The translations under genes and the position numbers were made by a program. From Deuterostichococcus epilithicus (Eukaryota > Chlorophyta > Trebouxiophyceae > Prasiolales > Stichococcaceae): DNA of 64,000 nucleotides. This document shows positions 1-12,173 of the stretch, one piece after another (position 1 is the first letter of the stretch; each line of letters begins with the position of its first letter). Location of the stretch: positions 62,001-126,000 of the forward strand of contig JAVTLE010000015.1 of the NCBI GenBank assembly GCA_033439295.1, in the 5' to 3' direction. A model generated the notes under the pieces. It was not told where the DNA came from, ran no database searches, and saw nothing but the letters and a program-made list of their open reading frames with translations.

Positions 1-1
1 A

Positions 2-740
2 TCGCCACCACAGCGATGCCACCCCTTCGCTGTCAGAACCGCAGTAGGCCAGCGTGGTGATGCTGCTGTTCAGACTGTGCCCCATCAGCATGGATTCCCC
101 ATGCTTGGCTTGAAGCTCGATTCATCGGAATATCAGGTGGACCAGGCTCAGCTGGACAAGCTGTTTGGCGCCGGCGAGGGACCGCGCAGCCGCTTCGCGT
201 CTCCAGGCTCTGAAAACTCGTCCGCCTCCACATTCGACCGGCCGTCCGCCATCCTGCCCATCAACGTGAACACGGGCGCAGTCGGCCCGCCGCCGTCGGC
301 GGTGAGCAGCTCTGGGGCTCTGGGCTGTCACATGTGCATTCGGGCAGGCTCCTGCTCATGCTGATTTCACCCTTTTAAGTCGGCAAGGTTTGGCATTCGG
401 CAAAGGAATGTACAGCATGGTCCAAAGCGCCTAACATATTATGTCTGGGTTCGCTGCAGAGCTCGGGCAGCGGATCCCCCGGCAGCCCCGGCCGCAAGCA
501 CCGCCTGAGCTCCATGCTGAAGTCGGTGCGCGGCAGATGTTGCTATCACTCTGCGCGCTTCGACTGGTGCCCCTGATCACAACTGCCCATAGTCACAGCT
601 AGCCCGGCTCGACGTGCACAGCGTTACCTGCGCTGTGCGTTTGCATGCTGCAGCACAACAGCACAAGCAGGTGACCGTCGCTCCTGCTGCGCCGTCTGCA
701 GGTTGGGGCCAGCATGACGGGCAAGAGCCACGACACCTGA
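2..740 (+). CDS. 3' end of an unrecognised gene, Ser/Gly/Pro-rich tail (partial)
   Basis: The last three exons of a gene that begins upstream of the window. The reading frame is open from base 2 to 301, then GCG|gtgagc; exon 460-525 follows tcgctgcag and ends AAGTCG|gtgcgc; the last exon 702-740 ends MTGKSHDT and a TGA stop. All three joins are in phase 0. Where the first visible exon truly begins is unclear, because acceptor-like AGs lie near 34 and 73. The visible tail is low in complexity (SSGSGSPGSPGRKHRLSSML) and carries no domain I recognise; a basic, serine-rich end like this is typical of a regulatory tail. The exon structure is the evidence that it is real, and no function can be given. 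Confidence 0.5.
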
Positions 741-3391
741 TGATGCGGAGGCGTTGGTGGACGGATAGGTAGTCATATATTGTTGGGTATTGACAACTGC
801 ACGTGATACCAGCTAGGCGTCAGCATCCAGGATGCTACTGCGCAGATTTTAAGTGCTTGGTCCGTTGGGCACATGGTTGACAGTTGGTCATCACCACAAA
901 TCAACGGAATCTTTACGTGATTGGCTATCATGTATATGGCGTCACATGCAAACGGAGCAACGGTTACCAGGTCGCATGCGTTTCCATGCGCGACTCGTTG
1001 GCAAAGCTGGCTTCGTGCGCGACTTGTTGGCAAAGCTGGCTTCGTGCACAAATACAAGCTGCAATGGTGGCTCGCCACCAATAATGACAATGATATGCAA
1101 TTGCTTTGCGTGCCATCTTATTGACATGTGCTGCTGCTGCTGATTCGTCGTCTGCTAACCCCTTCAAGTCAGGTGTAAGCCTACTACAGCTTCTTCTGCA
1201 GCATCCACCACGCGGCGCTGCCGGTGGCCAGGCCGCTTGAGTGCCGCCACTGCCTGATGTGCTCCTTTGACTGCTTATTGACAGTGCAGCGCTTGCCGCT
1301 GAAAGTTCTTCCAATAAGTTTGGCGTCGCTGATGTGCATATACACTAAGCTTCTTGACGAAGGCCGCATCGAACATGCCCAGCACCACTTCCAGTGACTT
1401 GCACTGTTCCGTCAGACATTGTCTCGATGCTGAGTCGACCAAGAAACTCCATGTGCTCCACCCTGCGTGCCGATGATCATTACAGTCGCCCGTTTGCATT
1501 GACTGGGTATTCGTATTCCTGTGGTTTTGCGCTCGCGTGCGTCATGCCGCCAGTAAATGCGTCATGGCGGCCTGGCGCGTGTACCAAACGATGCCTGGCG
1601 CGCAGAGCATCCATGTAAGCGAGCAGTCAGTACGCAACGAGACAATCCGCTTAGGTACTGCAATGAAAACCTGCGGACGATGACTTGCCGGTGGCCATCA
1701 TGCACACCTGGCCGTTTTGTCGAGGTTTGCGGCTATCTGAACGATGATCTTGCAGCAGCCGGGCTCAACTTTGTACACGTCCGCGCCGAGCGTGAAGAGC
1801 CAGAGCAGGGCATCCATGCTGTGCAGTTCTCTCATGCTGTAAAATTTCTCTTTTGTTGAGGTAGCATAGCACGGTAGACGGAAGGAAGGGCACACCTGGT
1901 GAGCACTGGAGAGCATGCGCCAGCGCTGCACGGCTGCAGGGCAGACCCTCGCCTCCCATCGAGACGAGCGAAGACTCCAAGGTACAGTCGGCAATTGGCT
2001 TCAACGCCACGAGGGCTTTCCGAGTTGTCTCGCTCGACAGCTCAAAGAGGGATGTGGTGCCACTGTGCGGCATGCTGCCGGAACGAATTGCAACTCTTCT
2101 GGCCGACAGCACGGTTGACGTCGTGAAAGGTGTCTCAGCTTGCGGGAAAATCGTCTCTCTGAACAAAATCGAGCTGCTGCTGCTGGAAGCCTCGCTCGTC
2201 GATGTGGCTTCCAAGACGAGCCTCTCCTTGTTAGCCTGCCTTGGAATGTCCGAGATCTTGGCCATATGGCTCCACCTCCCCGTACACCAGGCCCTCCCCA
2301 GCAGCATCTTTGCCTATACATTGCTCGCTACATTGCACGCCTGATGAATCGCCACTGGCGACGCTATAGGCCCTGGTTGAGGCTGCCGCAGCCACCTCAA
2401 GTGGAGCGGATGTTGACCAGGATTTTAGGGACTCGCTCTATCAGAGTTTGGGTAAGCTGTTGCTGTACGTTGCTGCCATCGGCAGGCACGAAGGTGGTGA
2501 ATGGTGATACCTAGACAGGGATGCGTGGATATGGCGCAGACTGACGACACGGTCGCGAGTGATAACACGGCAAGATTCAACCAAAGTGGTACTGGCCCGA
2601 GTGGCACATCATAACCGAAACATAGCCTGCCAGAATCAGTACGAAACGACAAGGATGAAGTAGCATGGAACATATGCACTCGTGTTTCTTATGCCACTCT
2701 GCGTCACTCAGACAGAAGGCGCCGTCCTGATGACAGAACACAGCAGCAGTGCTACAACTCGACCCTCACAACAAGGATTCCGCCCGGGCCGCCAATCAAG
2801 TGCTGCAGGCGCCGCGACTCTCCAAGCGCCACCAGTGCTGCAGTTACCGGTGACGAATATTTTGCGTGGTGCAGCAATGCGCAGCAATGCAACCGCCAGC
2901 AGCCGTTTCCGCCGATTGCCAGATTTAGTCTTTAATGTCGTGGGGCATATCGCAGGACTTGTAGCCATATTCTGGTGTGGTCGTCAGGCGGCGTGCTCCT
3001 CCAGGAATGCCGCCCGCTTCTCGTCAAAGGAGATGTCCGCAGAGGCAGGCCCAAAGGAGAGCGCTCCAGGGTGGGAAGGAGATGCCTTGCCAGCGGCAGC
3101 CTGCGATGCAAGCGTGAGCACTATCAGCACATCACCAGCACACTGCAGCGATGAGATCGGGTGTGGGTCGGAAGTTGTGACGCGTCAACACCACAGCGCC
3201 ATGCCCCGCCCAGACCTGCCCCGCCGGTTCCAGCTCGTGTCATCCCTGCAGGCAGCGACGGTTGAGGGCGCACTCCTGGGACACAACCGCATGCAGGCCC
3301 CAGGCGAACACACCGAAGGTTTTTGGCGACATGCACAACACGCTTTGGTGTGTTCACCTGGAGGGTTTACTTTGGGGCAACGCCAGCCTGC
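741..3391. other. Gene-poor stretch between two converging gene ends
   Basis: About 2.65 kb between the stop of the upstream plus-strand gene and the stop of the minus-strand BAR gene, so both flanks are 3' ends. It holds a 27-bp near-tandem repeat near 990-1050 and two long open frames (2682-3395 plus, 1765-2307 minus) that match nothing I recognise and have no splice support. I see no convincing gene here. Confidence 0.5.
988..1047. repeat. 27-bp tandem repeat, two copies
   Basis: The unit containing ttggcaaagctggcttcgtg occurs twice directly in tandem, differing at one base (gactcgttgg / gacttgttgg). It lies outside any supported exon. Confidence 0.8.
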
Positions 3392-6300
3392 CTAGGAGGC
3401 AGGCTGCGGGGCGTTGCTGCCGGAGCCAAAGATGGATGCCATGATACCGCTGCGGGCGGGCTTCTCCTCCTGAGCCTCCTGCATCGAGGGTTTAGGGCTG
3501 GGAGCTGTAGCTTTGGTAGATGCAGCTTCAGGGTCCGGAGCTGCTAGGGAGGTGCAACGTGGCGCGGCTACAGAATTCCCTCGAGGTGCCCGCCTCCTGC
3601 CGATATTTGACGGTGCGTTCTCCGGCGGTGGTGTGCAGCGTTCTGCAGGTGCTGGGCGGCTGCCAGCGACGAGGGAGCTCTGCCAGCGCCTAAGGAGCTG
3701 ATGTTGCCCGAGAGCACGGCACATGCAGCGCCGCAAGAAGGAGCTGTGAGGAGGTGCTGCTGACACACGTGAGCGCTGCCGGCATAGAGCAAGCGGCAAG
3801 CACGCACCACGGCGTGAGTTGGCGCGGGCGGGAACTCGTTGGCAGAGTCTTGCACGCCACCCGTCCTCGCCGCGGGCACCGTCTCGTGCTTGGCGCTCTG
3901 CAAAGGCCAAGGAGTCGAATTTGGCGAGCTGGAAACTGGCGCTGTCGGACCACACATTTGCTTGGAGCGTGTGCGTTTCGAGGGATGCAGCAGACGAAGC
4001 CACCCGAACCTGCTGTCTGCGACACCCACCTCCAGACTGCCCAGCCCACCTGTGTTCCATGATGTAAGCTGGTGCTGCCCACTGTCTACTGACCGCTTGC
4101 AGCGCTGCGGCACATGCCCTGCCCCCCAGCGGCAGACGGCTACGGCCAGAAGCTTGCTGGCTTGCTCCATCCATACAGGCATCCACCGACAGCCCTGTGC
4201 AGGCTGACGCTGCGCATGTGACGCGTACCTGAGGGCGCACGATGTTGTCAGACACGACAGTCTCCGTGGCAGCCGGGATGGCCATGCCGCCGGCGGCCGG
4301 GGTTGCCGTGCTGCCGGCGGCCGGCGCCTGGGCGCCGCCGAGCGCCTGGCCGTGCGGGTGCACCGGCGGCTCGCCCTCCCTGCCCAGGTGCAGGTTCGCG
4401 ACGCCGGAGGAATTGGGCTCGTCTTTCGATTCCGCGGCGTAGGCGGCGGCCTCGTCGAAGCGGCCCATCTGCACAGAACACGCTCGGCGTGTCAGACACG
4501 GTCCCACAGCGGCGGTGTCAGCCTGCTGCTGCGACGATTGGCTGTGCAGGATGCGGAGCACGTCAAGGGCTGCCGCCGCCTTGCGTTCGCTGAATCGCTG
4601 GAGGAAGCGCCATGTCAGCAGATCAGCAACCTGAAACGCTCTGGCAGTGCCTGCAGAGACACCAGGGGGTCACGTTTGGCGCGCACCCGGTCAGAGTCGC
4701 CAAGGCCGCTGCCAGAAGACTTGTACCCCTTCGCCTGAGCAGCCACCTGCAGCATCGACGAGTGGGCATTGACACCGACTATTCCAGCACATCGCAGCCC
4801 ACATGCTGATGGGACTTTGTGTGCACACAGCAACTTGAGGGGCCTGTTGCCACAGCTGTCAGCGCAGCATCTCCAGTGGGCTCCCGTGCTGCACCGGCTG
4901 CGTGCTCCAGGCTGCCGCCTGCTGCCGGCGAGGTCGCTTCGCTGGCAGTGCGCCACAAGGCACCACCAGCTCCTCCTCAAGAAAGCGCCGTCACCGGTGC
5001 AGTCGCCCGCACACCTGCTCGGCGGTGGTGGGCGTGGTTGGCACAGACGTCGGCGGCGATTCGTTGAAGGTGTTGGTGCGGAAGCTGGCGCCGTAGCCGG
5101 TAGGCGACGCGGAGGTGGGGGTGCCGACGGGTGAGCCCATGACGCTCGCGCCCGTGCCCAGGTTCAGCGGGCCGCTGCTCTGGCGGTCGATAGCCGGCAT
5201 CTGCGCAAAGGCGAGGTGCTGCTTCTCATTGGGTGTTGGTGGCCCGCCAGATGGGCGATGACAGGCAGCTGGTTGACTTGGAGCTGCGGCTTTGGCAGAC
5301 ACCCTTTGATGCGCCCAGGCTGCGGCACGACTCGGCAACGGACCAAGGGCCAGCACAGGTCGATCCGGTCTGCCTCGGCAGTCAGCAGAGGTGAAGAGAA
5401 GCTTGCACGGGCTCGCAGGCACTCGTGCATCTGGTTGGCTGACTGCATCACGCCATGCGCAGCAGAGGAGGACACGGACACAAAGGAACGAAAGGCGGGC
5501 AAAGGATCAGCAAGCGGGTTGTGGCCGCACCAGGGACTCGCGCTCGCGCAGCTGGTCGCCGCTCTGCGCCAGTGCCCGAGCCTCGATGTGGAGCGCACGC
5601 GCGACGTAGCCCAGCGTCTGCTGCGCGTCAGCCGCAGCATTCACCAGCTCGTTGTGCACCGTCTCCTCCAGCTGGATGTAGTAGTCGCGCTTGGCTGCGG
5701 GCGCAGCACACAGTCAGCTGCGAGCGCACTGAGACACACCAGACATGCCAGGCCAGCGTTCGGGAGCGCCGCCGCGACGCTGCCGCCCTGCATGCCTGCG
5801 GAGCTGCGGCAGTGAGGGCTGGCGCTGCCGCGCTCCTGCGGACTCTGGGGCACATCACACCAACAGGGTGCCGTTTGCAAGCTTGCACAGCACAGCACCC
5901 CCCCCCCCCCCACTCTCCCTCTTCTCTTCCTCGGCGCAGTGATCAACGTTCTTCATGCGCAGGGAGCAGGAGCCACGCACTGGCGAGGATGGACTCCGCC
6001 TGCGCCTCTGCCGCCTCGAGGGCCGGGTCCGACCTGCCGTCCGTCTTGCGCGCGTGCTTCAGGATGGCCTCCCGCGCGCTCGCCAGGTCCTTGCGGGCGG
6101 AGTCGTACTCCAGGCGCGCGTGCTCGACAGAGGCGATGCGGGTCTGCGGATGCAGCAGGGGGGAATCCTGATTCAGCGCATGGCCTCGTACTTGCGGCGG
6201 CTCACGATGCACACCTGCTGAGCTGGGTATGGCGCATCTCGGAGGCGCGTCTCGTGTGTGGAGGGTGCTGCTGGAGGACAGCCTGAGTCTGTTGAGCGGC

Positions 6301-7797
6301 AGCTCCGGAGCCGGCAGCGCCATGACAAGTGCGAATTCTGTGCAGGGTGAGATGGCTGGAGCCCAGGAGGCTGCGAGTCGTCACACCTTGATGACCTGGT
6401 ACTGCTTGTGCCAGCGCGCGATGGGGTGGTACACCTCCTCGTTCAGCTGGGCATCCATCTCCTGCGGGGCAGCATGGTCGCGCGTCACGGCACGGAGGCT
6501 CAGCGGGAGGGAGACGAGGAGGGCCGGCGCCCCGCCGGCGAAGCAACCAGCTCGGACACCGGTCGCTTCGGAGGCACAGCGCGCAGAGCGGTGCAGCAGC
6601 GTCATGTGCCGGAGTGTCAGCCAACAGCTCATCGCGGGGCTGAGGCTGGAGTGCGTGTCGATGCGGAACTGTCTTGCCGACCATGCCGTCTCGTCCCGCA
6701 CGAGCAGATGGGGGTGGAGGGAATTGCCACTGGGCCTGTAGCGCGGTAACGGCCCATACGTGGGACGCAACCCTGCTCTTCGAGCCTGATGTTCGACAGC
6801 CTGTCACGCGGGGAAGGCTCGGCACAGCAGCTGGCTCACCACCAGGTACTGCTGGCTGGGGTAGGTGCCGAGCTTCTTGGTGGTGGGGGCGCTCTTGGTG
6901 ATGTCCTCCTCCGGCAGCAGCGCCGAGTTGGGGGCCGCATCGTCCTTGCGCCACACCCGCGGGAAGGCCGACAGGCTGTCGTCCGTCGTCTTGAGCAGCT
7001 CTGCAGGACGCGGGTGAGCAGGTGGGTGCGGCTGCAGGACGGGTCCATGCGCGGCTGACGAGTGCACACTTGGCTGGCGACAGGGCCGCGAGCGGGGAGA
7101 TGGTGCGCGGCTGGGTGTCGGCAGGGGCCAGGGGTCGAGGTCTCACCGTCTGTGGCCTTGGCGAAGAGACGCAGCCCGGCCTCCGCCTTCAGGAGCTGGC
7201 GCTTGAACTGGCGCAGCCACAAAGCGCACCAATGAGTCAATTTCCACGTGCAACACGGTGACAGGTGCATCCGCATGCGCAGCAGCAGCGGGAGTGCGTC
7301 ATGGGCCCAGCTCTATGTGCTTGCACGGTGGACAAGGATACATTTTGGTGGTGTGGACACACAAGGGCGGAAAATGCTGCGTGCACACCGTCTGGACCTC
7401 GCTGAAGGTGTTGCGCAGCCGCTCCGAGTGCTCGGTGCTCTTGAAGCTGGAGAACAGCCCGCCTGTACATGGCAGATCTGTACAGGTAAGGCCCTATGCG
7501 CTTCTTATCTCGTCTGGGGCGAGCTGGGCCCGGATGCTACTTGACCAGGCCGAATTCGTGGTGTGGTGGTTGGTAGTCCGGAGCCGTCACCGGGCATCGG
7601 AGGTGGAACACGTTCAGAAATAAGTCGCGACGAGCGTGCAACATGTGGTGGTCCATTCGGCTTGCGACGTGCCCCGAGTCCTCAACCCATACTTTGACCT
7701 CTTTGCCTGGAAAAAGCTCGACGGGCAATGTCGGACTGAGCATGGAGAACCGCGTCTCAGAAGCCGCACCAGGGCTCTTGTTCTTGAAGATGCCCAT
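3392..7797 (-). CDS. BAR-domain protein (membrane-curving, amphiphysin/endophilin type)
   Basis: Predicted to bind and bend membranes through a helical BAR dimer. The ATG at 7797 begins MGIFKNKSPG. Coding exons that join in phase are 7797-7770, 7462-7389, 7207-7147, 7000-6840, 6461-6387, 6143-5981, 5694-5531, 5200-5015 and 4468-4229; the last exon ends at the TAG at 3392, and its acceptor near 3560 is not resolved. Residues about 10-265 form long charged helices, for example TEHSERLRNTFSEVQ, ARLEYDSARKDLASAREAIL and YYIQLEETVHNELVNAAADA, the pattern of a BAR domain. The C-terminal third is Pro/Ser/Thr/Ala-rich and probably disordered; no SH3 domain is seen. Total length is about 430-450 residues. 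An intron carries a run of 14 C at 5898. The fold assignment rests on helix pattern and local motifs, not on a search. Confidence 0.7.
5898..5911. repeat. Poly-C tract, 14 bases
   Basis: An uninterrupted run of 14 C on the plus strand (poly-G in the transcript), inside the intron between BAR exons 5981-6143 and 5531-5694. It is a likely polymorphic and error-prone site. Confidence 0.9.
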
Positions 7798-8191
7798 GTT
7801 TACTGCTGGCGTCGTGCAACGATTGTCAGCGGGGGGCCCGGTCGGATTGTGCGAAGGGGTTCCGCTTGCGTAACGGAGAACGCGCTGGGGTGTGAAGTGC
7901 CGGTCTCCGACAGCTCCTGTAGTGCTTGCGATCGATTTGCGGGTTGTCTTCAAATTTCAAAGATTTGAGTGCACTTGCATTCGAGCGCAATTCGGCTCGC
8001 TAGCGCTTTCCAGCAGTCGAGACGAAGCTGCGTCAGTATCACGTCATACAATGGTGACAAGCTGACAACAGCTGGAGCACTTTCCAACTTTCCACAGAAA
8101 ACCACGCACATCATCGAGTGCGCGGGTCCGTGCTGCGCCGTCGGCCTGCTGTACAGACAAGTCAACACCCAGTGCCGCTGACGACAGCAAG
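7798..8191. other. Intergenic: AT-1 3' end and BAR promoter
   Basis: Both neighbours are on the minus strand, so this 394-bp gap must hold the 3' flank of the transporter gene and the promoter of the BAR gene. I see no further coding sequence or distinct motif. Confidence 0.5.
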
Positions 8192-11100
8192 TCAGTTGGT
8201 CTTGCGCCCCGCCTTGGCGCGCCAGGCACTGTCCGGCAGCGCCTGCAGCCGCGGCAGCAGGCGGCGATACCATAGCCCCAGGCCCACGCCCAGGATGATC
8301 GACACATAGCTGAGGCCGTAGTAGCCGTCCGTGACGAGGCGGCAGGTGCCGCCGGCAGTGACGCACTCGTTGGTGGGCGCCGTCGCTGCCGCGTGGTTGG
8401 CAGGGCACGCCGAGTCTGGTACCTGCACGAGTTTGACTCAGATATGCGTCGTTCGCGCTTGTGCAGCTCTTTGTTCAAGCGCTTGTCCCACATGCAGCAG
8501 AAGTGCCGTTTGCCGCTCTTTGTTCAAGCGCTTGTTCCACATGCAGCAGAAGCGCCGTCTGCCGCTTCTGCTGCAGAGCAGTGCCAGCAACTCCTGAAAA
8601 AAGACTTAGTGATACCTTGTCAAGGGCGCCGACGCAGGAGCGGACGGACAGCAGATCCATGACCGCAAAGATGGCGAGCTTGGGCAGCGTCACCCCCATG
8701 TTGGCAATCGTGTTCAGCAGCGTCAGATACGCGCCGCCCTGCGGCATGGCCGTGAAGAAGTCAGCACAGCGCCAGGCTAGGTGTTAGACTTGGCAAGAGG
8801 GGCGTCCATCGAGGACATCCCGAATGAACACACGAACACCAGAGCGCGGCTGTGTTGCGCTGCATCTGCAAAGTTGCTGGCGTCGTATGGGCAGACGACG
8901 CTGCCCATGAACAGGTGCAGCGTCTCGCTGGACCGGAGTGTGCGCTGCATTGCATTTCCTCCGCCTTGCCACTCCAGGGGGACACAGAACGACGGCTTGC
9001 GCTCACCATGTCCGGGTCGGACACGCGGTTGAAGAAGCTGCCTAGTGCCGTGAACATGAGCGTGCTGGTGAAGGAGGTGCCCAGGCCGCACACGGCCAGC
9101 AGCGCAAAGTCACGCGGCGAGTCCGCCAGCTGCTGCACGCCCGCCGGAAAGCGCAGCACCTGCGGGCATCAAGTTTTGCAGTTTGTGTCCAGGAGAGGCA
9201 GCAGCCAGGCCGGATTCGCCGCCGTGCGGCCGCGCATGCTGTGCATGGCCGGGGGGTGATAGAGCCAGGGCGGCTAGAGTGATGCGCCTTGCTGGGTCAG
9301 CGCCTTGCGGACGAAGACAGGACTGCAGCATCAACCCTTGCAGGGGACTGTGTTTTTCCAGGACAGGGGTTGCGCACCATCGTGGTGGCGGCGGCGGCCA
9401 TGGCGAGGCGCAGCCAGTAGCCGCGCATCCAGGGCGTGAAGGGCGTGCTGCTTGCCGCCCAGCGGCCCGCCAACACCGCGCTGAACAGCTCGCAGGGAAA
9501 CTCCAGCATGACCTGCGCGACGGGAGCTTTTCAGGCATGGTCTGACATGTTTGCACGCGAGCATGTGAGGCACGCCGTGCTGTACCGCTCGCAGGGAGCC
9601 TCCAGCAGCGCCCCGTGTGCCAGCATCGGGGGCCTTGTCAGTCCGTAGGAGGGAAAAAGCGGCAGCATGAGAATGACGTGTCTGGGACCGTCCCCGGCAT
9701 GGACATTGCAAGATCCTGCCAAAACGTGCGCATGCTGCAAGATCCACAACTCTGTGCATGGCCCTGCTTTCAGGTTGGCCCAGCATCCCTCTTGGCGCCA
9801 CCGCTGACACCGGCCCTGCCGCTGACACACAGTGCACCCAGGACAGGTGCAGCAGAAACCCTAAAACCCCCAACCAGCTCACCAGGCCGGCGAGTGCCTC
9901 TTTGCTGACGCCCTTCTCCAAGAGCTTGAGCGGCGCCGCCGCCTCCGCTGGGAGCACCGCCAGCCGGAAAGTCAGCAGCACGCCCGCGAGCGTGCGCACC
10001 GCCGGCAGCCTGATGACCCGCCACAGCTGCGCGTACGCCTCCTTTGGCGTCAGCTCTGGCTCGTCCGCCGCGTCGTCTCCTTCCTCATCGCTGTCCGAGC
10101 CTGCGGGAGCGGGTAATGGCGCCGCACCGTCAGCAATGTGAAGGAGCATGCAGATGCCATTATGGTGCATGCAATGGGCAGCGTGTACCTGAGGGCAGAG
10201 TGTCTGCCTGCAAGTTTGAGGCAACACGCTAGCATGCTGCGGCCAAGGTTGAATGGCAGGGTCAGGGTGAGGGAGAGACATGTGCATCAACCCTCCCGGC
10301 CAACCACCTCCGCTTACCGGTGTCAATTGCGTGAGGCATGTTCAGGCCGGGACAGGCGCACTGGTAGCCTAGACCAACCGGATGTTGCGCAGCAACGCTG
10401 GGAAGCGGATCGGGGAGGACCTGTGCGAATGAAGGGGACGGACCGACAGCCGTGTGTCCCAAGACGTGGCGCTGCACATACCTGCCGGCGCCCGGAAGTT
10501 GCTCTCCCGCTTCAGCGCCGCCACGGCCAGCGTGATGGCGGCGTATGTCCAGCCCCAAAAGCGCAGGTACGTCGCCAGGCTCAGCACGCCGACCGACTCG
10601 GCGGCGCCCGGCACCCGCAGCCAGGCGTTGCAGAAGGAGGCGTCGTTGAGGGCAAGGAACACGGTGAAGGAGGTGAAGTAGCCCGCGTTCATGCCCACAG
10701 TCTGGCATGTGGACGCCCACCTGGCGTGTCAGCGTAAGCCGCTTCAGCCGCTGCGACAACTGATGCAAGTTCACGAGGCACATTGGAGGTGCCAGACCGG
10801 TGGATACCAGCATACCATCACTGGCATTGCCGCGATGCAGCCCGCCCAATGTCCTCGCTCCCGGTGCTGAAGATGCGCAACGATCTGTCGGCACAGCAGT
10901 GCCGTCAGCTCATGCGGCGGCGCCTTCGCTAGCAATGGAAGATTCGGACAGCTCATGCTGAGCCAGCTGGGCGCACCCGACATGGCGGCGGGAGAGCAGC
11001 GTGAGCGCCCAGCCGTCAACGGCGATGTCCTGCGTGGCCGCCAGCAGCACCAAGCCGAAGAACAGCGCCGTGATGGCGCCCACATCCGCCGCCTGACAGG

Positions 11101-12173
11101 CAGCACGCGCAGCAGCTCGCATCGTGCGAGGAGGAGCATCCTTACGTCTCCGTGCACTTGATGATGCATGCCAGCCGCCAGCAGCCACAGATGACGCAGC
11201 CGTGGCCACAGCACCCCAGCAGGCGAAAAAAAAGGCTATGCAGCGGCAGCCAGGCAGCACCCGCCGTGCAAGTTACTGAAGCCTTCTCCGGTGCACATGC
11301 ACAGAGCAGCACGGAGCCATTACGGTTTCGGGCCACCTGCAGGCGCGCGTCCGCCCAGCTGGCCGTCAGCAGCAGCGCAGTCGCGGATGCCAGCTGAATG
11401 GGCACCACCCAGGACTTGCGGCGCCCGAGCGCGAGGCTGTACACCGAGTCCACGATCGGCGACCAGGCCAGCTTGAAGCTGTAGGGGTAGGCCGCCAGCG
11501 AGAACACGCCGATGGCGGTGTAGCTGGCCTTGGCCTGCAGCAGGAACGGCCTGCGCGGCACAGGCACAGGAGGTTCCTGCACAGTTGTGGCAGCGACCTG
11601 ACCAAGTATGCATGGAGGCCTGCTGTGCACCGCTCTGGGTGTCCCCACGTTGGGTCCTCCTCAAAAACACTCGAGGAACCACTCACATGGCGCCCATGGT
11701 GAGGCCCAGCGGCACGCCCTGCATCGCGTAAAGCGTCGTGAGCAGCACCAGGTTCCAGAACTCTGACAGCACGCCGTCGGCCTGCGTGATGAACGTGCTT
11801 GACTCGTGGTTGGATGCTGTGACAACACCAGGTTGCTGACCGTCGACAGCACGCCATCTACTTGTATAGGAGGACGCGCACACACCAGGACACTCAGGAC
11901 ACGGAGCAGAGCAGTGCTTTGGCAAAGCGATACGATGCAAGCCTGCTCTTGCAGCCTGCACCGAATCTCCAGAGCGACGCTCGCCTGTGAATGCTTGTGG
12001 CCGTTTCTGTGGTGCACCCGCCGCAGCAGGCTGCCGTTGCTGGGTAGCTTTGCTGAGCCGCTGCGCTCGTGCCTGGAGTACAAGCCGTCCTCCAGGCATG
12101 CGTCCGGCGTGTCACCACGCCGCATGCGCGGGCCGGTACTGTCTGCCGTCTCATACTGTGGCGTGCCGGCCAT
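8192..12173 (-). CDS. Acetyl-CoA transporter, SLC33A1/AT-1 family
   Basis: A multi-pass membrane protein of the family that imports acetyl-CoA into the ER/Golgi lumen. Exons found: 12173-12018 (cytosolic N-terminus from MAGTPQYETAD), 11781-11687, 11550-11337, 11092-10977, 10701-10482, 10100-9883, 9512-9378, 9159-9007, 8738-8616 and 8422-8192. Family signatures are clear: TLYAMQGVPLGL in the first membrane segment, YPYSFKLAWSPIVDSVY followed by GRRKSW, ATQDIAVDGWALTLLSRR, GMNAGYFTSFTVFLALN, FFNRVSDPDM joined to GGAYLTLLNTIANMG, and the C-terminal TDGYYGLSYVSIILG. Phases close everywhere except between 10977 (phase 2) and 10701 (phase 0), where one short exon, expected to encode the ASTCQ-like peptide of the family, is not located. 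Residues DSDEEGDDAADEPE form an acidic cytosolic loop. It is divergent from COX6B across about 0.9 kb. Confidence 0.88.
8467..8566. repeat. 49-bp tandem repeat in an AT-1 intron
   Basis: The unit starting ctctttgttcaagcgcttg is repeated at a 49-bp offset (8467 and 8516) with a few substitutions, inside the intron between exons 8616-8738 and 8192-8422. Confidence 0.8.
11745..11866. repeat. Decayed tandem copy of AT-1 exon 2 start
   Basis: The acceptor side of exon 2 (coding ADGVLSEFWNLVLL) has a degenerate copy about 82 bp upstream in the transcript, in the intron. Read in one frame it still gives VDGVLSTVSNLVLS. Both copies contain gacagcacgcc on the plus strand. Confidence 0.7.

Noticed and set aside
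1765-2307. 180-codon minus-strand open frame
   Set aside because: Serine-rich product with no recognisable domain, splice partner or neighbour logic.
2682-3395. 237-codon plus-strand open frame next to the BAR gene end
   Set aside because: It shows no family resemblance and a low-complexity composition, and it lies in a convergent 3' flank; long chance frames are common at this GC content.
8467-8566. Regular short repeats as a possible CRISPR-like array
   Set aside because: Only two direct copies with no unique spacers, inside a eukaryotic intron.
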